Assembly (NCBI GenBank): GCA_964408795.1
Contig: CAYPAW010000085.1
Location: 1-64,000 of the forward strand
DNA from: JABMQB01 sp964408795
GTDB taxonomy: Bacteria; Bacteroidota; Bacteroidia; Bacteroidales; Prolixibacteraceae
Reading direction: 5' to 3'
DNA length: 64,000 nt
Shown: positions 35,688 to 44,256 of the stretch, piece by piece
Layout of the letters: every line of letters begins with the position of its first letter
Numbering within the stretch: the first letter of the stretch is position 1
The notes under the pieces: model-generated
Told to the model about the DNA's origin: nothing
What the model saw: the letters and a program-made list of their open reading frames with translations, nothing else
Database searches by the model: none
Translations under genes and position numbers: made by a program

Positions 35688-37835
35688 TTAACTTAACGTA
35701 ATAAATATCCATTGTCCGTATCGATATTCCGCTCCGGGAAGCAGGGATTGTTTACGAACCCTTCCGGTTCCCTGAATTTTCACCTTCAAACCGGCATTCT
35801 CGAGGAGGAAAACCGCGTCGCTGGCAACCATTCCGGACACATCAGGCACTTTCCCACTTGCAACCGTTATTTCCTCCCATTCGATGTGGTTGTCTGTTTT
35901 CTTCATTTCAACGAACTCAGAATGAACAGGTGCCAGATTGCTTTCAATCTTCAGACAGTCAATTATTTTCTGCACATCTTCTCTTCGCCCGTTTTTAAAT
36001 TCCGGCAGGATGGTATTTTTTTCCGGCTTCATTGAAACGATCTGCCGGCTTATTCCGAACGTCGCGGCGTAGACCTTCTCCGCAATTTCCTTAAACACGG
36101 GACCCGCCACAGATCCTCCGTAGTAGGCGCCTTTGGGCCGGTTTAAGGTGACGATCAGAGAGTACACCGGATCGTCTGCCGGAAAGTAGCCTGCAAAGGA
36201 GGCCAGATAGAGTCCTTCGCCGTACTCTCCATTGGCAACAATCTGAGCGGTTCCTGTTTTTCCGGCTATCTTAAAAACCGGATTGCTCAGGCTCTGGCCT
36301 GTTCCTGTTTCACAAACTCCTTCCAACATTTTCTTTGCTTTTGCCAGGGTTTCGCTCGATACAATCATGGGATTCAGAACCTCCGGGTTAAAGCTTTTTA
36401 CAACCAGCCCTCCACGGCTTATCTCCTTGATAAAGGAAGGCTTAACCATCTTTCCGTTGTTGGCTACGGCATTGTAGAAGGTTAGGACCTGCAAAGGGGT
36501 CAACTTAAGTTCATAACCGTACGACATCCAGGCCAGGGAGGTACCCCACCAGTCTTTATCGCCCGGATACTTCATGGATGGAATGCCTTCTCCCTTTATT
36601 TCAAGCTCCAGCGGTTTATTCAACCCAAATCCATACAGGCGGTCTACATACTCTTCAGGACAATCTTCATAACAGGAAGTAATAATTTTTGCCACTCCAA
36701 CATTGGAAGATTTCTCAAAGATCTCTTTGACTGTCATTTTTCCGTGTCCTCCATATCGCCAGTCACTATCATAAATCTTCCGGTCTTTGTATTGCCAAAT
36801 TCCGTTTCCGGTATCAAAGACATCACTGGTATCGACCCGTCCTTGTTCCAGGGCCACCATTAACGACATCAGTTTGAATGTAGATCCCGGTTCATAGCAG
36901 CCGGCATGGCCCAATGCGTAGTTGTAGTTCTCCGCATATTGATTCCCCGAGCTGCCAGTCTGCTTCCCGGAAGCACCAAAATTTGCGATGGCTTTTATTT
37001 TTCCTGTCTGCACTTCCATGAGAATTGCGGTTCCCCACTCGGCCTGGCTTTTCTCCAACTGTTTCAGGAGAGCATTTTCCACAATATCCTGGAGTTTAAT
37101 AGTAAGGGTAGTCACGACATCCATTCCGTCGCGGGCTTCAATTTCGGTGCGGACAATCCACCTTCCGGAAAGGTTTTGCTTGTATCCGACACCGGGCTTA
37201 CCCTTCAGATAGGTTTCAAATGCACCTTCGATTCCGGTGTACCCAATATTGCCGTGTACCCCTCCGTATGCTCCTTTGTTAAGCGTGCCAATCGTCCGTG
37301 CTGCCAGCGAACCAAAGGGCAGAATCCGGATATTCTCTGTTTCGATGATCCTTCCGCCGCGGTTTTGCCCCCGGCGAAGAATCGGGAAATCTTTTACCTT
37401 TTGCAGTTCATGGTAGTCAATCTTCCTGGGAGTCAACATCAGTCCCCTGTTTTTACTCCGGTATGCGGCATCCAATTTTTGCTTGTATTGGGATGCAGAG
37501 GCATCCTTAAACAGATTCGCAAGACAGATCGCCAAAGAATCACTTTGTTGATCATACACTTCCATGACACCCGGTGCTGCCAGATCCATCCGCACAAAAT
37601 AACCCGGCACAGAAGTGGCCAGCACACTGTAATCATCGGCGTAGATATTGCCGCGAGTTGCTTCAGTAATCACGGTATTGTTGTTCAGATTTTCCGCTAT
37701 CTGCTGCAAATGTTCTGTTTTGATGTGCTGGATCAACAAGATTTTTATGCCCGCAATGATTCCCATCATCAGCATCAAAAAATAGATGACAGCCATCCGT
37801 GTAATGATATTTCTTCTGATTCCCATGCCTGTCAA
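35688..37835 (-). CDS. ftsI: Penicillin-binding protein 3 with PASTA domain (FtsI)
   Basis: 715 residues: N-terminal helix (about 11-33), class B dimerisation domain, transpeptidase domain with S318-T-F-K321, S376-S-N378 and K526-T-G, then a C-terminal PASTA domain (VPDVSGMVASDAVFLLENAGLKVKI in two parts, about 655-712). It is the septal cross-linking enzyme and works with FtsW. The start overlaps the ftsL stop by 4 bp (ATGA). The PASTA tail is usual in Bacteroidota, unlike E. coli. Confidence 0.96.
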   Translation of the reverse strand: MTGMGIRRNIITRMAVIYFLMLMMGIIAGIKILLIQHIKTEHLQQIAENLNNNTVITEATRGNIYADDYSVLATSVPGYFVRMDLAAPGVMEVYDQQSDSLAICLANLFKDASASQYKQKLDAAYRSKNRGLMLTPRKIDYHELQKVKDFPILRRGQNRGGRIIETENIRILPFGSLAARTIGTLNKGAYGGVHGNIGYTGIEGAFETYLKGKPGVGYKQNLSGRWIVRTEIEARDGMDVVTTLTIKLQDIVENALLKQLEKSQAEWGTAILMEVQTGKIKAIANFGASGKQTGSSGNQYAENYNYALGHAGCYEPGSTFKLMSLMVALEQGRVDTSDVFDTGNGIWQYKDRKIYDSDWRYGGHGKMTVKEIFEKSSNVGVAKIITSCYEDCPEEYVDRLYGFGLNKPLELEIKGEGIPSMKYPGDKDWWGTSLAWMSYGYELKLTPLQVLTFYNAVANNGKMVKPSFIKEISRGGLVVKSFNPEVLNPMIVSSETLAKAKKMLEGVCETGTGQSLSNPVFKIAGKTGTAQIVANGEYGEGLYLASFAGYFPADDPVYSLIVTLNRPKGAYYGGSVAGPVFKEIAEKVYAATFGISRQIVSMKPEKNTILPEFKNGRREDVQKIIDCLKIESNLAPVHSEFVEMKKTDNHIEWEEITVASGKVPDVSGMVASDAVFLLENAGLKVKIQGTGRVRKQSLLPGAEYRYGQWIFITLS

Positions 37836-38182
37836 TCTTCCGTAACGATAATTTTCCGGGGTGGAGTAACCGGTTCTTCCAATCCGATTCCTGCATTTTT
37901 AATTTTCCGGATAACCTCCGAAGGCCTGCTAATATCCATGAGCCTGGCAGAAACCGCTATGGACTCTGACCGAAGCTCTTTAATGCTATCCTGAAGCGCT
38001 TCAATCCGGCGTATTTTTTTTTGTGCAGCGTTCCGGTTGGCAATTAAAATCAGCCCCAGAAAAACCAGAAACAGCACATACGGCAAAAACCGCCTGATCC
38101 GTTGATCAATTAAAATGGTTCCTCCGAGGAACTTTCGTACGTCCTTTTTCTGTTTTTGATTGCCTGTTGTTTGTTCAGCCAT
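37832..38182 (-). CDS. ftsL: FtsL-like cell division protein
   Basis: About 116 residues from the ATG at 38182, which lies 4 bases after the rsmH stop (the frame is open to 38218 inside rsmH). A basic cytoplasmic tail is followed by one transmembrane helix (FLPYVLFLVFLGLILIAN) and a coiled coil (AAQKKIRRIEALQDSIKELR). This is the FtsL layout, and the gene occupies the expected place between rsmH and ftsI. Sequence similarity alone would be too weak for the call. Confidence 0.88.
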   Translation of the reverse strand: MAEQTTGNQKQKKDVRKFLGGTILIDQRIRRFLPYVLFLVFLGLILIANRNAAQKKIRRIEALQDSIKELRSESIAVSARLMDISRPSEVIRKIKNAGIGLEEPVTPPRKIIVTED

Positions 38183-38186
38183 CGGT

Positions 38187-39086
38187 TTATTTCTTTTCAG
38201 CAATCCGCAGTTTCGCACTTCTGGATCGTGGATTTTCTTTCAACTCCGTTTCACCGGGTGTGATCACTTTATGGTTGATGATCCTGAATGGTACATGAAC
38301 ATTGCCGTAGAAATCCTTCTCTATTCTTCCCTCAGGATTTCCGGATTTCATAAAGTTTTTCACCAACCGGTCTTCCAGGCTATGATAGGTAATGATCACC
38401 AATCGGGCTCCACTTTTCAATACATCCTGTGAGGCAACCAGAAATTCCCTGAGAGCTGACATTTCATCGTTCACCTCAATCCGGATCGCCTGGAATACTT
38501 TCGCCAGGTATTTGTTTTCCTGATTTTGCGGGATACAGGGAGCGATGGTTTTCCTGAACTGTTCAACCGTGTCTATACGCTTTTCTGACCTTGCCTTTGT
38601 AAGAATTACAGCCAACTTTCGTGCATTGTTGATTTCACCGTACTCCCGGAAGATTCGTTGTAGCTCTTCCTGTGAATAGGTTTGGATTACGAACGCTGCA
38701 TCTTTTGAGGCATCCCGGTTCATTCTCATATCGAGGGGTTCATCAAACCGGAACGAAAAACCCCGCCCCTTGGTGTCTAAATCGTGAGACGAAATACCCA
38801 GATCGGCCAGGATCCCATCCACCTGTTTCACTTTATAGTAGGCCAGGAAATTTTTCAGAAATCGGAAATTGTGCCGGATAAAAACAAACCGCTTGTTGCG
38901 GATTGCATTGACGGCAGCATCGCTGTCCTGGTCAAAAGCAAAAAGCCTCCCGTCTTTCAGTTTATTCCATATTTCACGGGCGTGTCCTCCACCCCCGAAC
39001 GTTGCATCTACATAATCACCCCCCGGTTTTATATTCAACCCTTGCACACTTTCGTGTAACATTACCGGTATGTGATATAAATCCAT
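38187..39086 (-). CDS. rsmH: 16S rRNA (cytosine-1402 N4) methyltransferase
   Basis: 299 residues. The SAM-binding block YVDATFGGGGHAREIW, GILADLGISSHDLDTKGRGFSF, RMNRD and the C-terminal ITYHSLEDRLVKNFMK are standard for RsmH (MraW). It methylates N4 of C1402 in 16S rRNA. Its start overlaps the mraZ stop (TAATG). Confidence 0.97.
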   Translation of the reverse strand: MDLYHIPVMLHESVQGLNIKPGGDYVDATFGGGGHAREIWNKLKDGRLFAFDQDSDAAVNAIRNKRFVFIRHNFRFLKNFLAYYKVKQVDGILADLGISSHDLDTKGRGFSFRFDEPLDMRMNRDASKDAAFVIQTYSQEELQRIFREYGEINNARKLAVILTKARSEKRIDTVEQFRKTIAPCIPQNQENKYLAKVFQAIRIEVNDEMSALREFLVASQDVLKSGARLVIITYHSLEDRLVKNFMKSGNPEGRIEKDFYGNVHVPFRIINHKVITPGETELKENPRSRSAKLRIAEKK

Positions 39087-39553
39087 TACTCCGTTTCTGT
39101 TCCGCTCCTGTTTCCCAATTTCTGTTCATACATCTCCCGCAATGGCTTTCTTTGAGCCTTGCGAATTTCATATTCCGCAGCATCCCACAGCTTGATCATT
39201 TTACCCATGCCAATCAATACTACTTCCTTCTCTATTTTGCTGTGTTTTATGAATTCGGTTGGAATATTAATCCGTCCGTTCGCAGCCATCCGTACGGTCG
39301 TGAAATTTTCGTAAAACTGCTCCAGCAACTCAATATCTGCTTTGTTGAACGGATTCAGTTTGGACTCAATCTCCCGGACCTGCTCATTCCAGTGATTCTC
39401 AGGGTATATATTCAGACATCGGGAATAAATATCCTTCTCAATGACCAACGGATTTTCAGCCTGAGTACCCATCATTTTTTTAAAAAATGAGGGCAAAACA
39501 ACCCGTCCTTTTTCATCGATCGTTGCGGAATATTTTGCTGAAAAACGAATCAT
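39086..39553 (-). CDS. mraZ: Transcriptional regulator MraZ
   Basis: 155 residues with two SpoVT/AbrB-like halves: KYSATIDEKGRVVLPSFFKK and VRMAANGRINIPTEFIKH, each with the family's DxKGR/NGR core. MraZ represses the dcw operon in other bacteria by binding short repeats with a 10-bp period upstream of its own gene. The first gene of the cluster here is preceded by just such an array (39596-39631). It should form a ring-shaped oligomer, which is family knowledge. Confidence 0.96.
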   Translation of the reverse strand: MIRFSAKYSATIDEKGRVVLPSFFKKMMGTQAENPLVIEKDIYSRCLNIYPENHWNEQVREIESKLNPFNKADIELLEQFYENFTTVRMAANGRINIPTEFIKHSKIEKEVVLIGMGKMIKLWDAAEYEIRKAQRKPLREMYEQKLGNRSGTETE

Positions 39554-39588
39554 ACCCGTACTGTTTCTACAACCATAAGGTAAAAATA

Positions 39589-39596
39589 CAAATTTA
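39589..39596 (-). promoter_or_regulatory. -7 promoter element of the dcw operon
   Basis: TAAATTTG on the minus strand matches TAnnTTTG exactly, 36 bp upstream of the mraZ ATG. It directly abuts the repeat array at 39596-39631. Confidence 0.6.
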
Positions 39597-39631
39597 TTCC
39601 ATAATATGACAAATTATGACATTTCATTCCA
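39596..39631 (-). promoter_or_regulatory. Probable MraZ operator: four hexamers at exact 10-bp spacing
   Basis: On the minus strand the hexamers TGGAAT (39631-39626), TGTCAT (39621-39616), TGTCAT (39611-39606) and TGGAAT (39601-39596) are each separated by 4 bases. Other MraZ proteins recognise TGGGN-type repeats with a 10-bp period. The array covers the DNA just upstream of the -7 element, so bound protein would block RNA polymerase. Confidence 0.6.
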
Positions 39632-39862
39632 CTTCTCAATCAAACGAAATTTGTTGAAAACCTGTTGATTTTTTGTTTATAACCTGAATGCAGGAAGGCA
39701 GTTGAATACATATATTAAAGATATACAGAAAGTTAATTTATTTATACATACTCATGAACATGCGTTAATAACTCAAGATCCTTGTCGTTTAAATCAGTGG
39801 ACATTCTCTTTCTGGTAACGTTTTTATTCTGCAGGCATGAATATTTTTACCCTCTTTTTTGT

Positions 39863-39870
39863 TAATTTGG
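39863..39870 (+). promoter_or_regulatory. -7 promoter element of glsA
   Basis: TAATTTGG, preceded by TTTTTTGT, is a near match to TAnnTTTG (one mismatch). It lies downstream of the first in-frame ATG at 39859, so it fixes the glsA start at 39889. Confidence 0.5.
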
Positions 39871-39888
39871 CATTCTAAAGTCACAACC

Positions 39889-40740
39889 ATGAATGAATCC
39901 GGCCGGATAAAAAGGATAGACATGCGGGAAGTATTGAAGGAAAAGAGCCCCGGAGTAGCGAGGATCCTTCCCGGTTTTGTATACAGGTATATTCACCGGA
40001 TCATGCACATTGACTATATAAACAGGGTGCTGGAGCAATATGGTGACCTGGAGGGGATGGAATTTGTTGAGGCGATTATCCAGGATTTCAATGTTGAAGA
40101 AAGAGTCATAGGGTTTGAAAAAGTACCCGCGGAAGGAAGATTTATTTTTGCATCCAACCATCCTCTGGGAGGATTTGATGCGCTGGTTCTCATGAGCAAT
40201 ATAAGCAGGAAATTTCACTCCATGAAGTTTTTAACCAATGATGTTTTGATGAACATCAGGCAGTTAAATCCCCTTTTCGTACCGATCAATAAACACGGGA
40301 GTTATGGTCGGGAGGCAGCCCAGGCATTGCACAAAGCCTATCAGTCAGAAAGCCAGATCGTTATTTTTCCTTCCGGACTGGCATCCCGGAAAATAAAGGG
40401 AAAGGTCATGGACCTGGAATGGCAAAAACATTTTATTTCCAAAGCATTGGAATACAAACGCGACATTGTTCCTGTTTTTGTGGAAGGAAGAAATTCCAAC
40501 CGGTTTTACTGGATTGCCAACCTCCGTAAGTTTTTCCGGATAAACTGGAACCTGGAGATGTTTTTTCTTCCGGATGAGACGTTTCGCCACCGCAATAAAA
40601 CGGTAACGGTTCACTTTGGGTCCCCCTTACCGTATCGTTTGTTTGACAGATCAAAAACCCACAAAGAATGGGCAGCTTATGTAAAAGAACTGGTCTACAG
40701 GCTCCCGGAACAGAATCAGTCAACACATTCTTTTTTCTGA
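39889..40740 (+). CDS. glsA: Glycine-lipid O-acyltransferase GlsA (PlsC-like)
   Basis: 283 residues. The PlsC-like block is FASNHPLGGFDALV, with H91 and D97, five residues apart instead of the four of classical HX4D acyltransferases. Further blocks are PLFVPINKHG and IVIFPSGLASR. In Bacteroides thetaiotaomicron GlsA adds the second acyl chain in glycine-lipid synthesis and GlsB adds the first. Here a GlsB-like gene follows 60 bp downstream on the same strand. The start at 39889 is chosen because the -7 element at 39863 rules out the ATG at 39859. The acyl donor and the final lipid are inferred from the family. Confidence 0.85.
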   Translation: MNESGRIKRIDMREVLKEKSPGVARILPGFVYRYIHRIMHIDYINRVLEQYGDLEGMEFVEAIIQDFNVEERVIGFEKVPAEGRFIFASNHPLGGFDALVLMSNISRKFHSMKFLTNDVLMNIRQLNPLFVPINKHGSYGREAAQALHKAYQSESQIVIFPSGLASRKIKGKVMDLEWQKHFISKALEYKRDIVPVFVEGRNSNRFYWIANLRKFFRINWNLEMFFLPDETFRHRNKTVTVHFGSPLPYRLFDRSKTHKEWAAYVKELVYRLPEQNQSTHSFF

Positions 40741-40765
40741 TTCTGTGTTACTGAATAAATATTTT

Positions 40766-40773
40766 TAATTTTG
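40766..40773 (+). promoter_or_regulatory. -7 promoter element of glsB
   Basis: TAATTTTG matches TAnnTTTG exactly. The apparent ATG at 40771 overlaps it, so translation must begin downstream (40801). Confidence 0.6.
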
Positions 40774-40800
40774 CAGTCGGTTTTTCTAATGTTACAAACA

Positions 40801-41763
40801 ATGATGCAAGAAATTATCAGACCAGTCCCAAAAGAAAAAATTATTGGGGAACTCACACCTGAAAAATTACTCAGGAAAACCAATAAAGCAGGAAATGAGA
40901 TCTATGTGATGACCTGCCATGATTCCCCGAACACCATGAAGGAGATTGGGCGACTTCGGGAGATCACATTCAGGCATGCAGGGGGAGGTACCGGAAAAGA
41001 GGCAGACATTGATTCCTACGATACAGCAGCGGTTCCTTACAAGCAACTCATTGTTTGGGATCCGGATGCCGGGGAAATTCTGGGTGGCTACCGCTACATT
41101 CTATGCAGTGAAGCTCCCCGTGACGAAGAGGGCCGAATCAAACTGGCCACCAGCGGTTTGTTTCACTTCTCAAAAAAGTTCTGTGAAGAATACATTCCAC
41201 ATACACTCGAGCTGGGACGTTCTTTTGTGCAACCTTCCTATCAGTCAAGCAAAGCCGGAGCGAAAGCCCTTTTTGCCCTCGATAATTTATGGGACGGATT
41301 GGGTGCGCTGACCGTAGATCACCCCGAAATAAAATATTTCTTTGGAAAGGTTACCATGTATTCCCACTTCCATAGCCAGGCCAGAAACCTGATTCAGTTC
41401 TTTTTCAAAAAATATTTCCGGGACCAGGAAAACCTGGTATATCCATTAAAACCGGTTGAATTCGATATGGATGAAAATGAAATGAGAGCCATTTTCTCCG
41501 GTGTCGATTATAACGAGAACTATAAAATCCTGGTCCAGAAGGTTCGTGAATTCAATGAGAACATACCTCCCCTGATTAATTCCTATATGAATCTCTCTCC
41601 TTCCATGAAATCTTTCGGTACGGCCATTAACGAATCGTTTGGAAATGTCCTCGAAACAGGCATTATCGTTACGATAGAAGATATCTACGAGGTAAAAAAA
41701 GACCGGCACATTGAAACCTATTTAAAGGACAAAGAAAACGGGGAATGGCCTATTGCCGATTAA
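40801..41763 (+). CDS. glsB: Glycine N-acyltransferase GlsB (hemolysin-like GNAT)
   Basis: 320 residues from the ATG at 40801 (MMQEIIRPV). Blocks are IGRLREITFRHAGGGTGKE, LIVWDPDAGEILGGYRYI and LELGRSFVQPSYQ, the pattern of OlsB/GlsB-type N-acyltransferases. The enzyme would link a 3-hydroxy fatty acid to the amino group of glycine, making the substrate of GlsA. The frame extends to 40771, but that ATG lies in the promoter. Glycine lipids are major Bacteroidota membrane lipids. The amino acid specificity is an inference from the phylum. Confidence 0.86.
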   Translation: MMQEIIRPVPKEKIIGELTPEKLLRKTNKAGNEIYVMTCHDSPNTMKEIGRLREITFRHAGGGTGKEADIDSYDTAAVPYKQLIVWDPDAGEILGGYRYILCSEAPRDEEGRIKLATSGLFHFSKKFCEEYIPHTLELGRSFVQPSYQSSKAGAKALFALDNLWDGLGALTVDHPEIKYFFGKVTMYSHFHSQARNLIQFFFKKYFRDQENLVYPLKPVEFDMDENEMRAIFSGVDYNENYKILVQKVREFNENIPPLINSYMNLSPSMKSFGTAINESFGNVLETGIIVTIEDIYEVKKDRHIETYLKDKENGEWPIAD

Positions 41764-41825
41764 TTTTAGCAGGCTTTCGTCTGACAAAGTATTGATTGCC
41801 GGGTGCACCCCTTTCCCCCTATTGT

Positions 41826-44063
41826 TCATATCTTCATAAGCTTTAGTGTGGTCACTTTTCCGTTCACGTTAAAAATTTTCACAAGGTATATACCCTGCGG
41901 GTAATCACGGGTGTTCCAACGGCAGGAGGTTGCCTGAACCTGAAGGGTGAAAATTTTCTCTCCGGAGATGCGGAGAACCTCTATTTTTTGCATTTGGTTT
42001 TGAGACAAGATGTGCACAATTGAACGGGACGGATTGGGATACAGCTGAATCTTGCCTGCTGGATCCTCGATGATTCGGGATTCATTGATTATCCCATGGT
42101 TTTCAGAAAACCGGGCTGCAAAATTCTGCCAGTATTGGTTGGCTATGGAGGAATCGTGGATGATCAGGGTATTTTCATCGTTCACATAATCGGCTGATGA
42201 GCTCCAGTTATGACTGCCTGTGATCACCAGGGGTCCTTCAAGGGGTTCGGAATGATCCACCACAGCATATTTATGGTGCATAATATAGGGAGCCCACTGA
42301 TCAAAAAGAAAACCGTTTCCCAGGGCATTGCGCAGGAGGGTATTAACCCCGGGATCGTTATCGTTCTCATTATCGGTCAGCACATGAACTTCTACTCCGT
42401 TTCGGTACCGTTCACCGATTGTTTCTGCAATATCGGTACGGGTAATCAGCATGGTGGCGACATCCAGTTGTTTATCTGCTGTCATGAGGGTGGAAAGAAG
42501 AACCTGATGGGTTCCGTCACTCGGACTGAAGTAACATTCAACTCTTTTTTTTCCGATCCGGAATGCATGGGGTGTATTGTTTGTTTTCAGCTTTCCGTAT
42601 CTCGCTGCCGATTTGTCAGGCAGCATCTCTTTTCCTCCCCACATTTCTTCGAACTCCAGGGTATACGCTTTGGCCAGAGACTGATCCTGAATGAGAACCA
42701 CATTGTTTGCATCGTTGTTTATCTGTCCGGCTGTAAAATTGGGGGAACCCGTCCACACCCACGGTTTGGCGGCATCTGACGAACGTGCGTCAAAAACAAG
42801 AAATTTATTATGCATAATTCCTTCCCTTTCTTCTTTTCCCGGAGCGATCATCACAGAAAACTCAGGGCTATCCGGGCCATTGGGAACCACCCCCAGATGG
42901 GCGGTAGTACCACAGGCAATGGCACGGACTTTAACTCCCCGGGCTACCGCATGATTCAAAGCCCGGGTAATATTGCTAAGACCTGAATTATTGATGTTAT
43001 AGATGCACATATCGATGGATTCTTCCGCCCGGTTGATGCAGGCAATCAATGTATCATCCATCAATTCATGAAGAACCATTGCCTTTTTTTCCGTTGCAAA
43101 CGATGTATCTACGGCTGTGTTGAAATAGACCCTGATTTCTCCTGTTGAGTTTGATTCGGTTGCAAAGGCCCTGATGGACGTAAACGCCGTATCGTTCTCC
43201 ACCACGGAAAATCCCTGGGCATAGATCACCGATGCCGGGTAGAGATCTTCCAGAACCCCCTCATTTCGGTATCCGCTAACTGAAGGCAAGAGGGTTCCGC
43301 TGACATAAGCATTCAATGCCTTTTCCATCGGGCTGTTTCCGTAACGGACTCCGTTTACACAGGCTATATCGGTTTCCCAGGTCAGGGTTATTGAGGTTTT
43401 TGAAAAGTCAGCAACCTCCAGGGGAGAAGTGATGCGTATTGCCCCTCTTACCAGGATATCGTTTGGATCACGGGGCAGTATCTGATATCCTGTTTCCTCA
43501 TCGTTGTATGAAAACTGCGAACAAATACCGACCAGATCAAAGGCCCCTGCGGGCATCGGGGAATCAGCCAAAAGACTCGAACTGGTACGCAATTCAAGCG
43601 AAGAAGAACCCGAGGTAACAGTGTAGTTGTGCTGGCCCTGAAAAAACTCCTGAGGATTCTCCATCATAACCTGATTGATCCGTACGAGTTGTCCTTCATA
43701 GTTTTCGCCAATTTCATCCGGAGCTACTTCAACCGGTGCAGGCAATGTATTTCCCGAAGAATGAATGGTTACAGTGTATACCGGATCGATCTCCAAAAGA
43801 TGCATGTATTCTTTTAGTTCTCCTGTAAGAGTCACTGAATCACCCCGTTCAAGATGCATTATGGCCGTACCATAGGCTGCAATTCCTGCCGTTTGATCCT
43901 GTAAATAGCGAATTCTCCCCAATTCCCCGCCGTTGGTAACCACCCCTGACACGGTAACGTTCTGCCCCAAACGCATTCTTCTGGCATCCCCGATAAAATC
44001 CTGGGCTTCAGTCCGGCATGCAATGAATGCTGCTAACCATAACAAAACAACCCTCCACTTCAT
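41826..44063 (-). CDS. Secreted phospholipase-D-like protein with type IX sorting domain
   Basis: About 745 residues from the ATG at 44063, which has a GGGGGA tract just upstream (the frame is open to 44084). A signal peptide (VVLLWLAAFIACRTEAQ) is followed by an OB-fold-like domain (about 20-200: RRMRLGQNVTVSGVV, DSVTLTGELKEYMHLLE), a fibronectin-like domain (RITSPLEVADFSKTSITLTW) and two PLD-like halves. HKD-type motifs are MHNKFLVFD with GSPNFT, and MHHKYAVVD with GSHNWS. The C-terminal 80 residues (IQLYPNPS...GIYLVKI) form a type IX secretion sorting domain, so the protein is probably exported to the cell surface. It could be a nuclease or a phospholipase. Confidence 0.88.
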   Translation of the reverse strand: MKWRVVLLWLAAFIACRTEAQDFIGDARRMRLGQNVTVSGVVTNGGELGRIRYLQDQTAGIAAYGTAIMHLERGDSVTLTGELKEYMHLLEIDPVYTVTIHSSGNTLPAPVEVAPDEIGENYEGQLVRINQVMMENPQEFFQGQHNYTVTSGSSSLELRTSSSLLADSPMPAGAFDLVGICSQFSYNDEETGYQILPRDPNDILVRGAIRITSPLEVADFSKTSITLTWETDIACVNGVRYGNSPMEKALNAYVSGTLLPSVSGYRNEGVLEDLYPASVIYAQGFSVVENDTAFTSIRAFATESNSTGEIRVYFNTAVDTSFATEKKAMVLHELMDDTLIACINRAEESIDMCIYNINNSGLSNITRALNHAVARGVKVRAIACGTTAHLGVVPNGPDSPEFSVMIAPGKEEREGIMHNKFLVFDARSSDAAKPWVWTGSPNFTAGQINNDANNVVLIQDQSLAKAYTLEFEEMWGGKEMLPDKSAARYGKLKTNNTPHAFRIGKKRVECYFSPSDGTHQVLLSTLMTADKQLDVATMLITRTDIAETIGERYRNGVEVHVLTDNENDNDPGVNTLLRNALGNGFLFDQWAPYIMHHKYAVVDHSEPLEGPLVITGSHNWSSSADYVNDENTLIIHDSSIANQYWQNFAARFSENHGIINESRIIEDPAGKIQLYPNPSRSIVHILSQNQMQKIEVLRISGEKIFTLQVQATSCRWNTRDYPQGIYLVKIFNVNGKVTTLKLMKI

Positions 44064-44256
44064 TCCCCCTTTGTTTTCTTCCATTTGTTTATTCCTTTCA
44101 TCTGGCCTTCAAAAATAACGGGAACTCGATAAATTCCCTGTTTTTCACGAATAAAAAATCGTCTGAAAGGATTTTTATTTTTCTTCGAAAGGGTACCATC
44201 TTTGATTCCTGCTTGAATGGATTTCGTTGATCTACTTCTTGGCAGAGCTTATGAAT

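Noticed and set aside
36906..37994. 362-codon plus-strand frame opposite ftsI
   Set aside because: It is antisense to ftsI and ftsL and has no recognisable motif.
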